Below the pieces are notes generated by a model. The model was not told where the DNA came from, ran no database searches, and saw only the letters and a program-made list of their open reading frames with translations. A stretch of 64,000 nucleotides of DNA from Paramacrobiotus metropolitanus (lineage: Eukaryota; Tardigrada; Eutardigrada; Parachela; Macrobiotidae), in contig NW_026570299.1 in the NCBI RefSeq assembly GCF_019649055.1, forward strand, positions 248,001-312,000. Direction: 5' to 3'. Each line of letters starts with the position of its first letter. Within the stretch, counting starts at the first letter, position 1. Shown here in pieces: positions 10,195-21,852 of this stretch. A program made the position numbers and the translations under genes.

Positions 10195-10725
10195 TCAGCC
10201 GAAGGCGTCATTTGCGGTGTTTCCGATTTGGTGGTTTCGTGTGTAAATCGTCCACGTTTCTTTGGCGGTTTTGAGATAATTTCGAAATTCATCTGGTGCA
10301 CCATGCAGCAGCTCTTGTTCTCTCTGATCGAAAACGGGCACCAAATCGGCAACAAGCGTAACGCTGCATCCCAGTTTCAACGTTGCCTGGTTCGGTCGCA
10401 TCGGCGGTAAAGAATCCTTTCGGTGGCGTCTTGGTTCGCCATAGTGCACGCATTCGTAGGTAAGCTTGGAATACCGATGGGTGATATAAAACCGGTCTGA
10501 AGGACGCAGTATATCTGTCCACTTTCCTTTGATGAACAGCTGGTTTATTCTCACCGTATATAAATATACTTCCATATGTGTTTCCAGATCACGTGTAGTT
10601 TCAAATTGCATTTCCGGGCCTGGATCCATTGCGCAAATTGCCATGATTGAATAATTAGTACGCAAATTACAGTTTAAACAATAATATTGAGCTCTCATAT
10701 TCTCGTTCTCACGTTGAGTTTTCAT
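10195..10725 (-). CDS. FAR1/ZSWIM-like N-terminal domain of a MULE-type transposase
   Basis: A 176-codon frame starting MKTQRENENMRA. Residues about 90-130 carry the pattern of the FAR1-like DNA-binding domain found at the N-terminus of MULE transposases and ZSWIM proteins: 'YECVHYGEPRRHR', then 'RPNQATLKLGCSVTL', where cysteine, histidine and the RPxQ...GC spacing are typical. An N-terminal CLNC pair lies near residue 17. The frame stops before any DDE catalytic region or SWIM finger, so it encodes at most the DNA-binding part. Its place between the inverted termini supports a transposase origin. Confidence 0.6.
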   Translation of the reverse strand: MKTQRENENMRAQYYCLNCNLRTNYSIMAICAMDPGPEMQFETTRDLETHMEVYLYTVRINQLFIKGKWTDILRPSDRFYITHRYSKLTYECVHYGEPRRHRKDSLPPMRPNQATLKLGCSVTLVADLVPVFDQREQELLHGAPDEFRNYLKTAKETWTIYTRNHQIGNTANDAFG

Positions 10726-11344
10726 TTATTAGATATTTCTGTTCTGTTCTGATCAACGTGTCCTGTAGGTCATGCATTTATGTCCTTTCAAAGTCACCTG
10801 TCTCTCCGGAAACAATGAAAAGGACAGTTAGCTAGCTAAGTGAAGTTGAATTCGTGGCAAATTCCTTTTATAGCTTTGTTTCGTGTTGGATCAGCCAACT
10901 TCCTTTGTCATGCCTTGGGAACGCGTTGTGACTTGCCACCGGCCATGCACACGGCCCGATTACTTTGTGCATTCTGTTCTGATCAGTCGTGCTGACTAGT
11001 TGTTATTTTATCGGTCCGCTGATTTAGCCCTCTTGCGGTTTTCTTTACCAGTCGCCCACCCTACATGGTGGCCTTTGATGTTATTGCTTTCGCAACTGTT
11101 CTGTTAACCAATGCAATAAATAGGGGCAGTCGGGTGGAAGTAGGGATATCGGAAGCTCGAACCGGTGAGGTCATCACCTGCACCTTCGACTTCGCATATG
11201 CCGCCGCGCCACCGACCTGTTCTACCCGCCAAACCCCCAATTACTTTCGCTGTGCTTCGTACGGAATTTCCACAAGAATTTAATACCCATTGGACCGTGT
11301 ATTACATGATAGTAGTGTGGGACGTTGTGTCAAAAAAAGCCAAA

Positions 11345-11501
11345 AATTTGGGGCGCAAAGCCAAAGCAAATTTGGGGCGCAATTTGGGGCGCCATTTCTT
11401 CGCGTCCTGACCGGGCGCACATCCATTTTACTTCGCGCCCAGATCGGAGCGCACAGCCGTTTTGCTTTGCCCCTCGATTGTCGGGGCGCATAGCACTGGC
11501 C
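11345..11501 (-). repeat. Right inverted terminus
   Basis: Read on the minus strand it repeats the left terminus: GCGCCCCGACAATCGAGGGG, GCAAAGCAAAACGGCTGTGC, GGGCGCGAAGTAAAATGG. It then adds an inner tandem of GCGCCCCAAATT words (11337-11395) not seen on the left. Confidence 0.75.
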
Positions 11502-11519
11502 TATATTTTATTCAGCCTT

Positions 11520-13400
11520 ATTATTTTTATTTTTATTTCCGTACCAAACTTCCGTAAAGGGCACAGATACATTTTCACATCGGTGCTGAGTTAATAGGAA
11601 ATTTGTTCGATTAAATGCGATCGTGACCTTTGTCAGCATAGTTATTTTTTAATGCCTTGCACCTGTGCCAGCAAAATCATTATGTTCATTGTTCCCGTGA
11701 CATTACCGATTTTGTTTGAATATCGTTCAGTGCTTCAGTCGGTTTTGTAACAACCAAGCCCAGCTTCAGCAGCAAATCCCGCACAAAGCTTCTCTGGCTG
11801 CTCCACTGCATGGGATTCCTCGGAGTGCTTCGTTTCCGATACATTGCCTTGAAACCATCGAATGCATTTTTAATGCAGTATTCATTCTAGACGCCAGAGA
11901 TGCAAAAACCACTTAGTATCGTGAAACCACATTCAAACAAATCAACCCACAGGCTTGTTCTAATCTCACAACTGCAAAAGCCAATACGAAGGTATAAGAA
12001 AGAAGCGTTCTTGTTGAAGTATGCGTCTGGTAAGGGTAGTTAATGTTTAATACTACAGTTAACTGCCGTTTTGACTGCTGTTTAGTTCGGTGATGTTGTA
12101 CGAATATGCGGCTGTTGGAATGAAAGTTTGAGGCAAGCTGCAGCAAGTTGAGTACAGGAATGAATTTAAGATTTAACTGAAAAAAACTAGCTAGTAAGGT
12201 GGACAGAAACTCATAACGCGATGGGATGATGAATTACAGCTTGGTGGTCTTATCAGTATCATACCTCATCTGCATGTTCATTGAGCTGATCTGTACAGGT
12301 TCCCCCAAGACTTAACGCAATCGTAGTACACTTCGTTGGCAAGCTGGTAGAGCTCTTTCAGTTTTTTTAAAAATTATTTCCAGGATGTGGTGAAGTTGTT
12401 ACCAACGTCATCGAACGGATAATCCACTAGAAAAAAGACGCTTTAAACAGAAACTTGTACGTGAATGAATGCACTCACAAAAATTGCGACTGTGAGAACA
12501 ACCGCATCAATGGTACTTGAAGTACAGATAGTCAGCATGAAATACTGTACTTGCCACTGTTAAGCACCACCGCTAACGTTAAGATATGCGGAACTGCTTT
12601 AGTGGATTGGCAGAACGGAATCAGAACTAAATCTGCATTAAAAATGCAGTTTAGTATGCCCAATTTAGGCATACCAATAAATAGTCCAAGTCTGTTGCGC
12701 GTTGCAGACCATGCCTTCCGTCCACTGATCATGTTTATACCGAAAAATACCGCACGATTCGCAATATTCGTCCCGAAGATGACACTGCGAACGATATTGT
12801 CGACATGCTCCACGAACAGATACGGAAGTACCGGTTTATAAGAGCTTACATGGAATACTGTGGATAAAAGTCAAAAATAAATGCCCGAAAAATATTTAAG
12901 TGTACTAACTGTTACAGGTGTAAGTCGAACCTTCACCAGGCACAACTGAGAACCTTATTACCCGTGTTAATTACAATTAATCTAAATAGCTAATATTCGA
13001 CTTAATAAGTAAAGTAATATTACTTGTTTAACCGTGGCTTTCCAGTGTAATTTTGCTCCTTTAATATTGCGTATTTGTAGAAATTGCAATACAGAAATCA
13101 AATTACGTAATACCTAATTTATTATAACTGTAGATAGTAGGTACGCATTAGAAAACAAATTAACAAAATTTCAATTTAATCATCAATAGTTATGAAGGCA
13201 TTGGAAAAAACAAACTACTTAGCAGTTATTCAATGACGCAAAAGCGCTCTCAGCGTAATAGCTTCTCACGATATACGGCATGCTCTGATGAAAGACCGCC
13301 CTTCTGTGGTGGTGACACGCATATTCGGTAATGAGATTCATGAAAAGACATGAATGCATTCTTAAATGCATGGTAGAAAAACAAAGAAATTTAAGAAACA
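11520..13400. other. Spacer, no supported gene
   Basis: A 96-codon plus frame at 12551-12841 and a 77-codon minus frame at 11913-12146 are open but unrecognised. Two short hairpins lie side by side near 12637-12678: CTGCATTAAAAATGCAG and GTATGCCCAATTTAGGCATAC. Nothing else is supported. Confidence 0.5.
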
Positions 13401-14319
13401 TTAGTACCCACCACGTAGGTTGAGGGCTTTGGTGAGCTGCATCTCCGGTGGACCGTTGAGAATCTTCCTTGTCAATCGTTGGAGGTTTACCAGCTGGGAC
13501 TCCATCTGACGATGATGGGTAATGACCACCCCCGTTGAGTAATAGGGCTGCGGTTGCTGAGAGAAAAACGTTATCGTGTTTTCCGGCGGTGGCGACTCGG
13601 GCGAATCAAACAGGGCCGGGAAAACATTGGAAGTAGAATGGGTGAAGCTGAAAGGCGGTGGCGACTGGATGTGGGTAGCTCAGGTGACAGGTTCGGTGAG
13701 GATAGGGAGTACTCGGAGGCGACGGGCTGGAAATGGGGGAATACGACTTCATCATCTTGGCCACCCGATCAGCGGTTCAGGGGGACCGTTGTACTATCAA
13801 TTCATTCGCTGGCAAGGACCGAGACCAGAGGGGCTTCCGAATACCGCGGTGGGGATACGGATCTAAAAAACACGGGCATATTACGAACGAGGGGAAATAG
13901 TGGCAGCAGGTGCTGGCCCGTGATGAACGCGGAGAGGGGTGGGTTGACAGGAAGTTTGACGCTATCGAGATGGCTCCGCTAGGATTCACCGTGCAGGAAG
14001 CTGCTGTGGGGCGAACCAAGGACTGAAACATTTGGAGGAATTGTGGTATCACATGCAGGTTGGGGGAAATGTAGAGCGCAGGGTAATTGTCATGCATTGG
14101 GAATGAAGGCACCTGATAGTCGAGCCTGCGGTAAGGAAACCAAAAGGTGGATGGAGACCCCGCGGCGGTATGCAGTACAGCATCGGGGGGGGTTGGAAGT
14201 GCTCCTTTGCAAAACCCAGCACACAAACGGTCGCGAACACCCACCAGACAAAAGAAGTAAATAAAATTTGATGCTATCAACAGAACAGCTACCAACAGTG
14301 AACGGGACTCAGTATTCAT
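13401..14319 (-). pseudogene. Degraded GC-rich gene, proline/serine-rich product
   Basis: A GC-rich island in AT-rich DNA reads as protein on the minus strand across most of its length, but in several frames. The first frame (14319 to about 14020) starts MNTESRSLLVAVLLIASNF with a signal-peptide or anchor-like hydrophobic run, then 'FPYRRLDYQVPSFPMHDNYP'. A second frame carries 'LDSVKLPVNPPLSAFITGQH', 'SVSPPRYSEAPLVSVLASE' and 'VVFPHFQPVASEYSLSSPN', broken by one TAG and two TGA codons. The last frame (about 13640-13401) reads 'ALFDSPESPPPENTITF', 'MESQLVNLQRLTRKILNG' and ends LNLRGGY plus TAA at 13401-13403. At least two frameshifts and three stops argue for a pseudogene of a secreted or membrane protein of about 290 residues. 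Alternatives are a multi-exon gene with very short introns, or sequence errors. No family is recognised. Confidence 0.5.
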
Positions 14320-15090
14320 ATATAGTATTGTATAGTACTTACACTGTTACACATCCTACCAGACAACTCCGTGGTATTCGTCTGCCGGTATGTACGGTTT
14401 TAAAAAGCTGCGTGGCGACCGCAAAAACTGTTTGTAGTTTGTACAAAACATGTTTGTGCAAAGCACACAAGCGGCGTGCGTGTTAACTGGAACCTGATTT
14501 TCGCACTTAAGTGCAATTTGTGCGAACGGGAGGGACTGCTACGGTAAAGACTTCTCTTCCGGTTGAAGCATTCCCCTAACACTTTCTGTGGTAACCGCCA
14601 CTGGCAAAGCCAGCCAATGCAATCGGTTGTCCCTAAGCCCAGCCATGGATTGCCCAACATTTATCATCAAATCCATCACTTTGGTCATCACCGTTTTCAT
14701 CATTACAACCACGAAAGGCGTTAGATGTTCCCGTTATGACGCCAGTTGGCTTCAATGGCTGGTTGGCTAGCACGATCAGGTCACACACCTCCGGGTATAT
14801 GGTTATAAGTCCGGGTATGTGGTTATACTCGACAAGTTAGTCACATGCAATGTGACGGAGGTGGGGAAGTGTTTATAGTTGCGAAATTTCGTCACATCCG
14901 TGCGAGTGACGGTCTTAAAGCCAAGTATAAATATCATTAAGTTGGTCTTCATTATCAGAGTACGGGGTACATAGCTAAGAACCAAAATTGTTACGTTCTT
15001 CAGGAAATTGGCATCATTCTTCATAACTTGTTCAGTGATTTGGTTGGGGCAGATTTCTCACTCACGCTCACGCCAACGAGCAGAAAGTTG
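14320..15090. other. Spacer, no supported gene
   Basis: Short frames exist on both strands (for example minus 14400-14660, 86 codons), but none has recognisable features. Confidence 0.5.
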
Positions 15091-15099
15091 ACGTTTAAT

Positions 15100-15600
15100 A
15101 TTAGCTCTTCAGTCCCGAGGTCAATCTGCGTACAAACACATTCACAAAACCTAGCGAACATTTATGGCGGCTGCCTTGTCCACGTCGCGCCTTACCCGTC
15201 GGCGCGACTTGGATAAGCCAGTTGTTTTGCCGCATCCAGAATATTTTTTCGCCGGCGATTATTGTACTATACTAACCCTACGAACGTGTTGCATTATGTA
15301 CGATTTCATCTGATTTCGCTCAACGTGGGTTTGTTAGACCAACGCTTTCGTCAAACCGAAGATGCCACACGTTTTGTATGCCACAATACCTTCATTTAGC
15401 CATTAACTTGTAATTGCTTCGGATCGTTTACATCTAGCTGCATTTCAGAATTGCGTCAACACGTTAATCGGTTCTTGTTAAACTATAATAGAATATGTTA
15501 TCCTTCAAAGGTTTCTTCTCCCGCTTTCAAATATTTGGAAGCGGTTGTCTGCACTTAGCCCTCATTATAGTTCAAGCTCAAAATCTATAACGAAGTCTTA
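15100..15600 (+). repeat. Block A, partial copy 2 (right part only)
   Basis: It shares 'GCTGCCTT', 'CCGTCGGCG', 'CCGCATCCAG' and 'GGCGATTATTGTACT'-like motifs with 23.21-23.32 kb. It lies directly upstream of hairpin B2. Confidence 0.5.
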
Positions 15601-15625
15601 TTTATTACGTATGCAAGTCAATTTC

Positions 15626-15709
15626 GGTTGCAAGAGTTTCCGTGTGGAGCAGCACCTAGGAATGGCTTTGATGAGTATTCCTGGTGTATGCCCGATACGG
15701 AAACCAACC
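15626..15709 (+). ncRNA. Hairpin B2 (subfamily I)
   Basis: Same imperfect hairpin as B1. The 3' arm reads GTATGCCCGATACGGAAACC and ends CAACC, pairing with GGTTG...GTTTCCGTG at the 5' end. Preceded by TTATTACGTATGCA. Confidence 0.55.
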
Positions 15710-16544
15710 AAACCGATACGATATGTTGTTTTGACTTTCGCGTATTCATTGCCAGTTGCTGTTAGTCACTGGCCGAGAATTGGTAAGTACTTATACGAAA
15801 CAGAAAATGCTAACAGGCGCACAGACATGAATTTTAAGTATTATTTCCAATGCAACAAATTCGTTAATGTTGAAGTACGTATACGTCCCTCTTCCATAAT
15901 GTGATCATCAGAAATGCTGCAGTATCTATTATTCACTTGTTCAATAAAAGTTATATGTTACTATAAATGTAATTACGGTTAGAATTCTTTACTGTAAATG
16001 TCAACGTAATAAACATTGGGCATTGACCTGTGCGGTAAGCAAGTAAAGCAAAATTGCCGGGTTGCCCGGTTGCATCGAATTCGTTTCCGTGTTGACAATT
16101 TGCCTGGCATCGGTAGTAGCAGTTTCGGCAAGCGCTTAGCTGTAAATAGGTTGTAAGAAACCGCATGCAAACGCATGCAAATAGCTACGCTTCCATCATT
16201 TTTTGTAAATGACTGACCACATGAACGAAATATTTTCGTTAATGTTGTTACGGCTGGAGATTACTTTTGGGAATTTTAGTTAAGTTGCGCAGTCGATTTA
16301 GGCAGTGCATGCAAGGGCAGGGCCGTGTTAAAGTTTAAAGCAATTTAATATTGTTGCATTAAAAACTATTATTTATTGTGTTTCGCTGACTTCAGTACTG
16401 TGTCTGTAGTTAGCTACTTACTTCAAAGACATCAACGAGCTACAATATGCACTTCAACACTTGCGAAAAATGGGCTAGTAGTACTTTTATGCGACGTGCG
16501 AATGTTAAGTTTGCATTCGTACTTATAACTAATAAGTACAGTTT

Positions 16545-16940
16545 TTAGGGGATTACCGGTTACCAAACTGCTTAGCAACCGTAGTTACCGTACCTACTGG
16601 CCGTTGGAAAATTGTAAGTAATATTCTGCGAGCACAAGCGTGGTATTCGCAGAGAGTGTCTGCCCAACTTTCTTTACAACAGGGAATATTTATTATGAAA
16701 ACTGCGCTTGCTAATGTACTCCTCTCCATGTAACAAAATTAATAACATTTTTGCTGTCCCTATGGACGAATAACGATCCTCCAGGACATCCAGGCTGCTG
16801 TACCCGCGCTGCGAAAATAAACGAACGGCTAGAGTTCAGTGTCAGCGAGTCCCGCCCGGTTACGGGTTTTCGAGCCCAAGACATAACATGACATCCATCG
16901 TGAGGAGGAGCAGCGATCTTGGGTAAGTTGATCTATACTG
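16545..16940 (+). repeat. Block C, copy 2
   Basis: Core ACTGCTTAGCAACC at 16567-16580, then AACGATCCTCCAGGACATCC at 16773-16792, then GCAGCGATCTTGGGTAAGTT at the right end (splice-donor-like). Confidence 0.65.
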
Positions 16941-17144
16941 CAAGTAGTATGCGGACTGTAATACAGGAAAATGTTCAGACTTTTGCGTAGACGGACTGAG
17001 AAACAGTTCCATAATCCTGTTAGCTCTGCAAACAGTTTTATTTTACTTCATTGTTGGCCTGATGCCGAAAAAAACGGGAGTTGGCTTTTGTAGCAACAAT
17101 GAGTTCTACCTGTAGTGCTGTGTGTATGAGCCCTATGGATCAGG

Positions 17145-17460
17145 TCAACGATGACCTTTACAATACCTATAACGATTAGGCAACGCACCGGTGTTTGACT
17201 GACCTTTAATGATAATCAATGTGCCCACTACAACAAAGCTATAAGCTAAACAAAAGGTCAAGCTAGTACAATCGCTGGATGGTCCGGTGCAGGGCTGGCT
17301 GTAGACTGCTGGTCGGTTGACTTCGCAGGGGAAAGCACACTGGCTTCCGGTGGTTGCAGCTGTGGTTTTATATACCCGCGCGGCGGAGTGGTGCCGCCAG
17401 CCGGAGGGTGTGGTCACTGGCGTTATCGCGTGGGAATGAGGCCGCATGATGCAAGGCTGA
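17145..17460 (+). repeat. Block F, diverged copy 1
   Basis: GGTTGCAGCTGTGGTTTTATATACC and the following GTGGTCACTGGCGTTATCGCGTGGG resemble the exon-like block at 21280-21430 and 53090-53250. Frames are shifted and interrupted in this copy. Confidence 0.35.
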
Positions 17461-17534
17461 GCGAGTCTGATGCAAGGCTGATGTCATATGATGTAATCGT
17501 CGCTGACCTCGATGATGCTGATGACTAAGCCGTC

Positions 17535-17710
17535 CGTGACACTTTTTGCTTGGATGTTTGTACTCCTCGTCGACTGGATAGGTTCGTAGAAGTCTTGTCG
17601 CTTTCCTGGCATTGGCGAGGTCTTGATAACGATGAACGAGTGCGCTTAAATCGCTTACTCTCTGAAATCTTTATTGACCTGCTTTAGCGTAATAAAGGTT
17701 ATCAATATCA
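17535..17710 (+). repeat. Block D, copy 2
   Basis: TGTACTCCTCGTCGACTGGATAGG matches 37185-37220, and GGCGAGGTCTTGATAAC matches positions 14-30. It lies 0.6 kb right of block C copy 2. Confidence 0.55.
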
Positions 17711-18300
17711 ATATTCAGAGCTTATGGAAAAACAGCCATTTTCAAAATTTGCAGTCAATAAAACTAGCATCATCTGTTTGCACCTCTAACTAGCATTACC
17801 TCTTCTTCGAGTTCGATTTCTAATGCCAATTTCTTGATGGTCACTTCAGAAATGCAGAAATACGTATTATTGGATCGAGGATCACCATTGTTGTAACTGG
17901 TGTGGAAAAGGTTATGAAAGAAAACTATCTTTTTCTCATAGATAGTTGGGATGAAGATGGTAGATTTAAAGATAATTAATTTTTGTGCATGTAATTTTCA
18001 TGATTTTTTGTTTAAAAGGCATAATTTACGGCTTACAAGGTGCTCCCATAAATTAATTTGATGGGGCAACATTTGCGAGCAGTCCCACGCTTTTAGCGTG
18101 CAAAAAGCTTGCTCTCCGTTCCTTGTTTTCTTCGGCTCGTTCAAGTATCCCACACTCCCCTCAAAGGTCATGTAATCTGAAAAAATAGTAGTGCTGAGTA
18201 CAACTGATACTATTAGCGTATACTCTTAGATTAGAAATTCTGCGGCCGTACAAGAAATATTAGTCCTGACATCAGTCTTTAAAACACTTGTTCTGTCTTC
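17711..18300. other. Spacer, no supported gene
   Basis: AT-rich sequence with no recognisable coding or structural feature. Confidence 0.5.
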
Positions 18301-18301
18301 A

Positions 18302-18544
18302 TTAAAATAACTGGTTATCATAATATATTTGCAACAGATTTGGCTGCTTAAGCTTCAGATCGGAATGTTCATGAGCTTGTGATAGAGACGTTATCGTTTC
18401 GAAATTAACTGGATTTTCAACTGCCGACTCAATCAGTGTCTTTGTTTTCGCATAAAACTGCACACATACTGATGCCTCCTTTCGGAAGTTAGCCTGCAGT
18501 TCACTGACGTCATAGAATTTCTTCCGATACGTGTGAAGCAGCAT
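18302..18544 (-). CDS. Hypothetical coding fragment
   Basis: An 80-codon open frame whose residue mix looks protein-like: 'ELQANFRKEASVCVQFYAKT', then 'ESAVENPVNFETITSLSQAH' and 'DLKLKQPNLLQIYYDNQLF' before the stop. Upstream codons on the minus strand are interrupted, so this may be a last exon or a relic. No family is recognised. Confidence 0.3.
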   Translation of the reverse strand: MLLHTYRKKFYDVSELQANFRKEASVCVQFYAKTKTLIESAVENPVNFETITSLSQAHEHSDLKLKQPNLLQIYYDNQLF

Positions 18545-18559
18545 GACTGTTTTAGCGTT

Positions 18560-20900
18560 GAGACAGTACCGGCATATTGTCCATGGTTACGTTTTTTGCT
18601 GAGTATTTCTATAGAAATTGGAAAGGTTAACTTCATGTAGCGTTGAATTACAGTTTACAGTATTTATCGGGGACACGGAGATCGGAAAAAGCATCACATA
18701 ATAAGAAAAACCGAAAACGTTGTTAGATTCACCATGTTGAAAAACTGTCTCACATGCATTTTATTCCCTAAACAAATTATTTTAAACCGTGCCCCCGATA
18801 CCGGTTTCGGTAGAGCTGGCTTTGGTATAAAGCTTTCAAGGCAACCTTTGAAATTACCTAAGAAAGCAGCGAATAGTTTTTTCACTATCGAAACGTTCAC
18901 ATTTCAAATTTCGCTGATATTTCATTAACTTAAGCAAGGAACACAAAAACAAACTTTTCAAAGCAGCCGCCTTTCGCTCGCCAAGTACAACGAAAATAAA
19001 AAAGAACTTTTCGAAGAAGCTAACCTTACCATACCTTACTTTTGAAGCAGCAATGTTTACCTTTCTAATGATAAGTTGGTGTACTTTTAAACGTCACTAA
19101 TTTAAAGCTGACAGTATTTTACTGCCCGAGTGATTAGATACCATAATATTGATGGCCGTGTGCTGTGGCATATTGTGCCGTCGTGCGAACGACGGTAAAC
19201 ACGAACCGTTTCTAAATACACAGATTATTCGATAAATTAGGGCATATTTTTTTAAAATGTTGTAATCAAAGTTAATGGTATTATTTAAGAAAATTTTGTT
19301 ACTGTACTTCTCGTGTTCGCAAAAGTTTTTCCGTTCAGAATTGGCGATTAACGACGATATGTTTAAATTTTATGTTTAAATTTCCCGGAAGCTGGAGTCC
19401 AGCGATCAGCGGTTCCCGTTGGGCGTCATTTGTCGGCTTTAGATACACGTAACCTGAACACACGTACCGGTAATTATTATTGTTGTAAATGTATACCGAA
19501 CAGTGAGCCAGCCCGTTTTTCGTGTCTACAGGAAGTTTTTTCTGTACTACACTGTTAACTGTGAACCAGTAAAATTACACTGTAAATCTACAAGTGTACA
19601 CTGGACTCCAGTGTTATTCCGCTCATCCACTGCCTCACGTTTTGCTAAATACAGGTAATTGAAAACAGTAGCACTGATAACGAATTAAGGAGTGTGTGTT
19701 TTCTTAACTCGCTTCCGTTACCAAGGAGGAAAGCTTTTTCAATTTGCACGAACGATAGTCCGATGTCTCTTCCTATCTTTTTCAAATTCGGAGTTCGAAT
19801 TTTGATTTCTGCAATGGATTACTCGTTTTGTTATATTTCAACATTTTTTAGTTAAGTCATATTTATCACGCTTTGCCTTTATCATAATGTTATGCTTTCG
19901 GTAACACTGTATCACATAAATGGTTTGTTGTGGGTGGATTCTGCTGCAAGGATCCTTACTGATCCAGGTAGTACTGGTTAACCGGATGTATGCATCTTCC
20001 AAATTCGTACGCCACGGTATCCAGGAAGTACAGCGTCAAAGAAATGCGTGCATTTCAGTGAAGATACTGGAAAGATGTTGTACGTTGAAATTCAAGGCAC
20101 GTACGGAACGTCGCTGGTAAATTGTACAAGCTGAATCGAAGCCAATGTAATCAGATCAGCCATGGCAACAGCCGAGTAGGTCCTTGCTGTCCGCGCGAGG
20201 AGCCAGGTTCTTCAGCTGTCCCTGACAAAGGGCGTTCACCGAAGAATCACAACGGCATCCACTGTTGCTGGAATGAAAGGTCAACAGGCTAATTGCGGAC
20301 AGTGGCTGAGAATAGTAGTAGTATTAGAATAGGATAGTTATGCATGAGATCGAATAACCCCTCATGCCATTGTGAAGTATGTATAATTACGTATTAACAG
20401 TAAGTAGCTGTAATGACACATGTTTACTGCAGCTGGCCAACAAGACGACTGAATGAGGATCACGTACATCAGTGCCAGCTAATCGGGAAATTGCTTAAAC
20501 AATAATGTACGAAGCACAACAGCATCAGGAATCACGAGAGTTCGTAACTACACAGCTCTCGTTCCAAAAAGTTGGTTTCTGATTTGTCGACCTAATTGTA
20601 AAGAAATATAGCCCTTTCTGAGTCGAAAATCTGCTGATCGGCGCAGTAGTTTCTTTTTGTGCCATTTGAAAGGCTTGTCTTTCGTTATGTACAAATTCCC
20701 GTATTCAGTGGCATCGAAGCAGAACGTGTCATTTACAATACTTTTCTGATATCGTATTGTCGTAGTTCGTATGTCTAAAAATTAATATTTTTTTTGCTTA
20801 ATCTTAGGTGTTCTTAAAAGGTTTGACTTGTAGATTCGATTCAACAACTCGTCCGTTGTGTGCTAACAGTCCAATAAAGATAGTCGTCCAGTTTACCCTA
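18560..20900. other. Spacer, no supported gene
   Basis: Overlapping 64-68 codon frames on both strands around 18694-18928 are probably chance. A small palindrome CCGTCGTGCGAACGACGG lies at about 19172-19189. Nothing else is supported. Confidence 0.5.
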
Positions 20901-21029
20901 CGTGTCATTGCATGTTCGATGTGCTCGTGGCCGGTAATCTTAATGAGTATGCGAAGAAAGTTTGCACCTGGCAAACGATTTTGCAACTGGCGTTGGTGCA
21001 TAGCTGTAGACATCCTAATTATGCGCATG

Positions 21030-21080
21030 TGCTTGTTAGCCTTGTTGGCTGCTTAGCAACCCTACCTTCAACTTACAGCG
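21030..21080 (+). repeat. Block C, core fragment copy 3
   Basis: GGCTGCTTAGCAACCCTACCTT is the C core alone. The rest of C is missing or diverged. Block F follows within about 100 bases. Confidence 0.45.
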
Positions 21081-21177
21081 ATCAGTACCGAAATTTGACA
21101 ATATTTCAGCGTTACAGGTGAGCATGTTGCCAGTATTTCATGAGTTACATCTTGCGCGTTTTCGGAACTGAATGTCA

Positions 21178-21440
21178 AGATCAACTAAATCCTACGCTTT
21201 CCGTTGATAAATTGTGCTGAAAATCTGTCGGTGATTGAGCTAAAAGAAAACACCCGCGTCCAACTCCAGATTGGTCATGGAATTTCACGGCTGTAGTTTT
21301 ATGCGTTCCACTGGATGATTTGCATCGGATTTCAGGCGTGCAACCAGCGCGGTTTGGGGCAGCAGCAGCCTTATTGGGAAATGCATGGGCGTGCGTGGTC
21401 GTGACTGGTATTTGGGCGTAGTGGGCGGTACGCCGGGTAT
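21178..21440 (+). repeat. Block F, copy 2 (exon-like)
   Basis: It matches 52985-53260, with a 28-base stretch at the centre (TGATTTGCATCGGATTTCAG continuing into GCGTGCAA) unchanged. A splice-acceptor-like CCAACTCCAG precedes ATTGGTCATG at 21275. The plus reading 'LHRISGVQ.A.FGAAAALL' is shared, but here the frame is broken by TAG and the donor seen in the other copy is lost. The minus reading 'CTPEIRCKS.SGT' is also shared. Confidence 0.5.
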
Positions 21441-21852
21441 ACAGTATACTCAATAAATGCAAACGTTAGGAAATATTATGAATCGCATTCGGCATTACAA
21501 CCCGCGCCAGTTCGAGAATTAGAGCTAGCGGTAGGTAACTTGTGTTGCGGCTGAACCTTGTCACTTGCTGCCACGTGTTCACGGATATGGTATGTTGTTG
21601 ATGCCCACAGCGACAGAAGGCGCAGTATCTCTACACGCACGACTCGTGCGGCACGAGTCTCGTAATTTCAACGGTCAAGTAGTCAGTAAGCGGCATGCTC
21701 GGGCTTTCACGTCTCTCCACAACGGCTGCCTTCCAAACCTGAAACCCTGCAAAGCGAACAAGCGATCAAGCAAATATTTTGAAATTCAATATTTTTATAA
21801 TAATAAATTTTAATGTTTTAGTTTGTGTTTTTTCTTATTTGTTTCGTGGAAA

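Larger units (their letters stand above)
9880..11511 (-). mobile_element. MULE-like DNA transposon with repeat-built inverted termini
   Basis: Long terminal inverted repeats at 9895-10020 and 11345-11501 bracket a transposase-like N-terminal frame. The termini share GCGCCCCGACAA and GCAAAGCAAAACG blocks in inverted orientation. Flanking words TATATTATAC (9880-9889) and TATATTTTAT (11502-11511) are near-identical, fitting the 8-11 bp target duplication of Mutator-like elements, although exact element ends are uncertain by about 5 bases. The internal region is short (about 1.3 kb), so the transposase catalytic part is missing. Confidence 0.7.

Noticed and set aside
9895-11501. CpG-rich terminal repeats as a CRISPR array
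   Set aside because: Units are inverted between the two ends, spacers are absent, and the setting is a eukaryotic transposon.
13554-13982. 142-codon plus frame in the GC-rich island
   Set aside because: It is the antisense shadow of the minus-strand coding remnant, whose readings are far more protein-like.
18694-18928. Overlapping frames on both strands as genes
   Set aside because: Mirror open frames of about 65 codons without other support are expected by chance.
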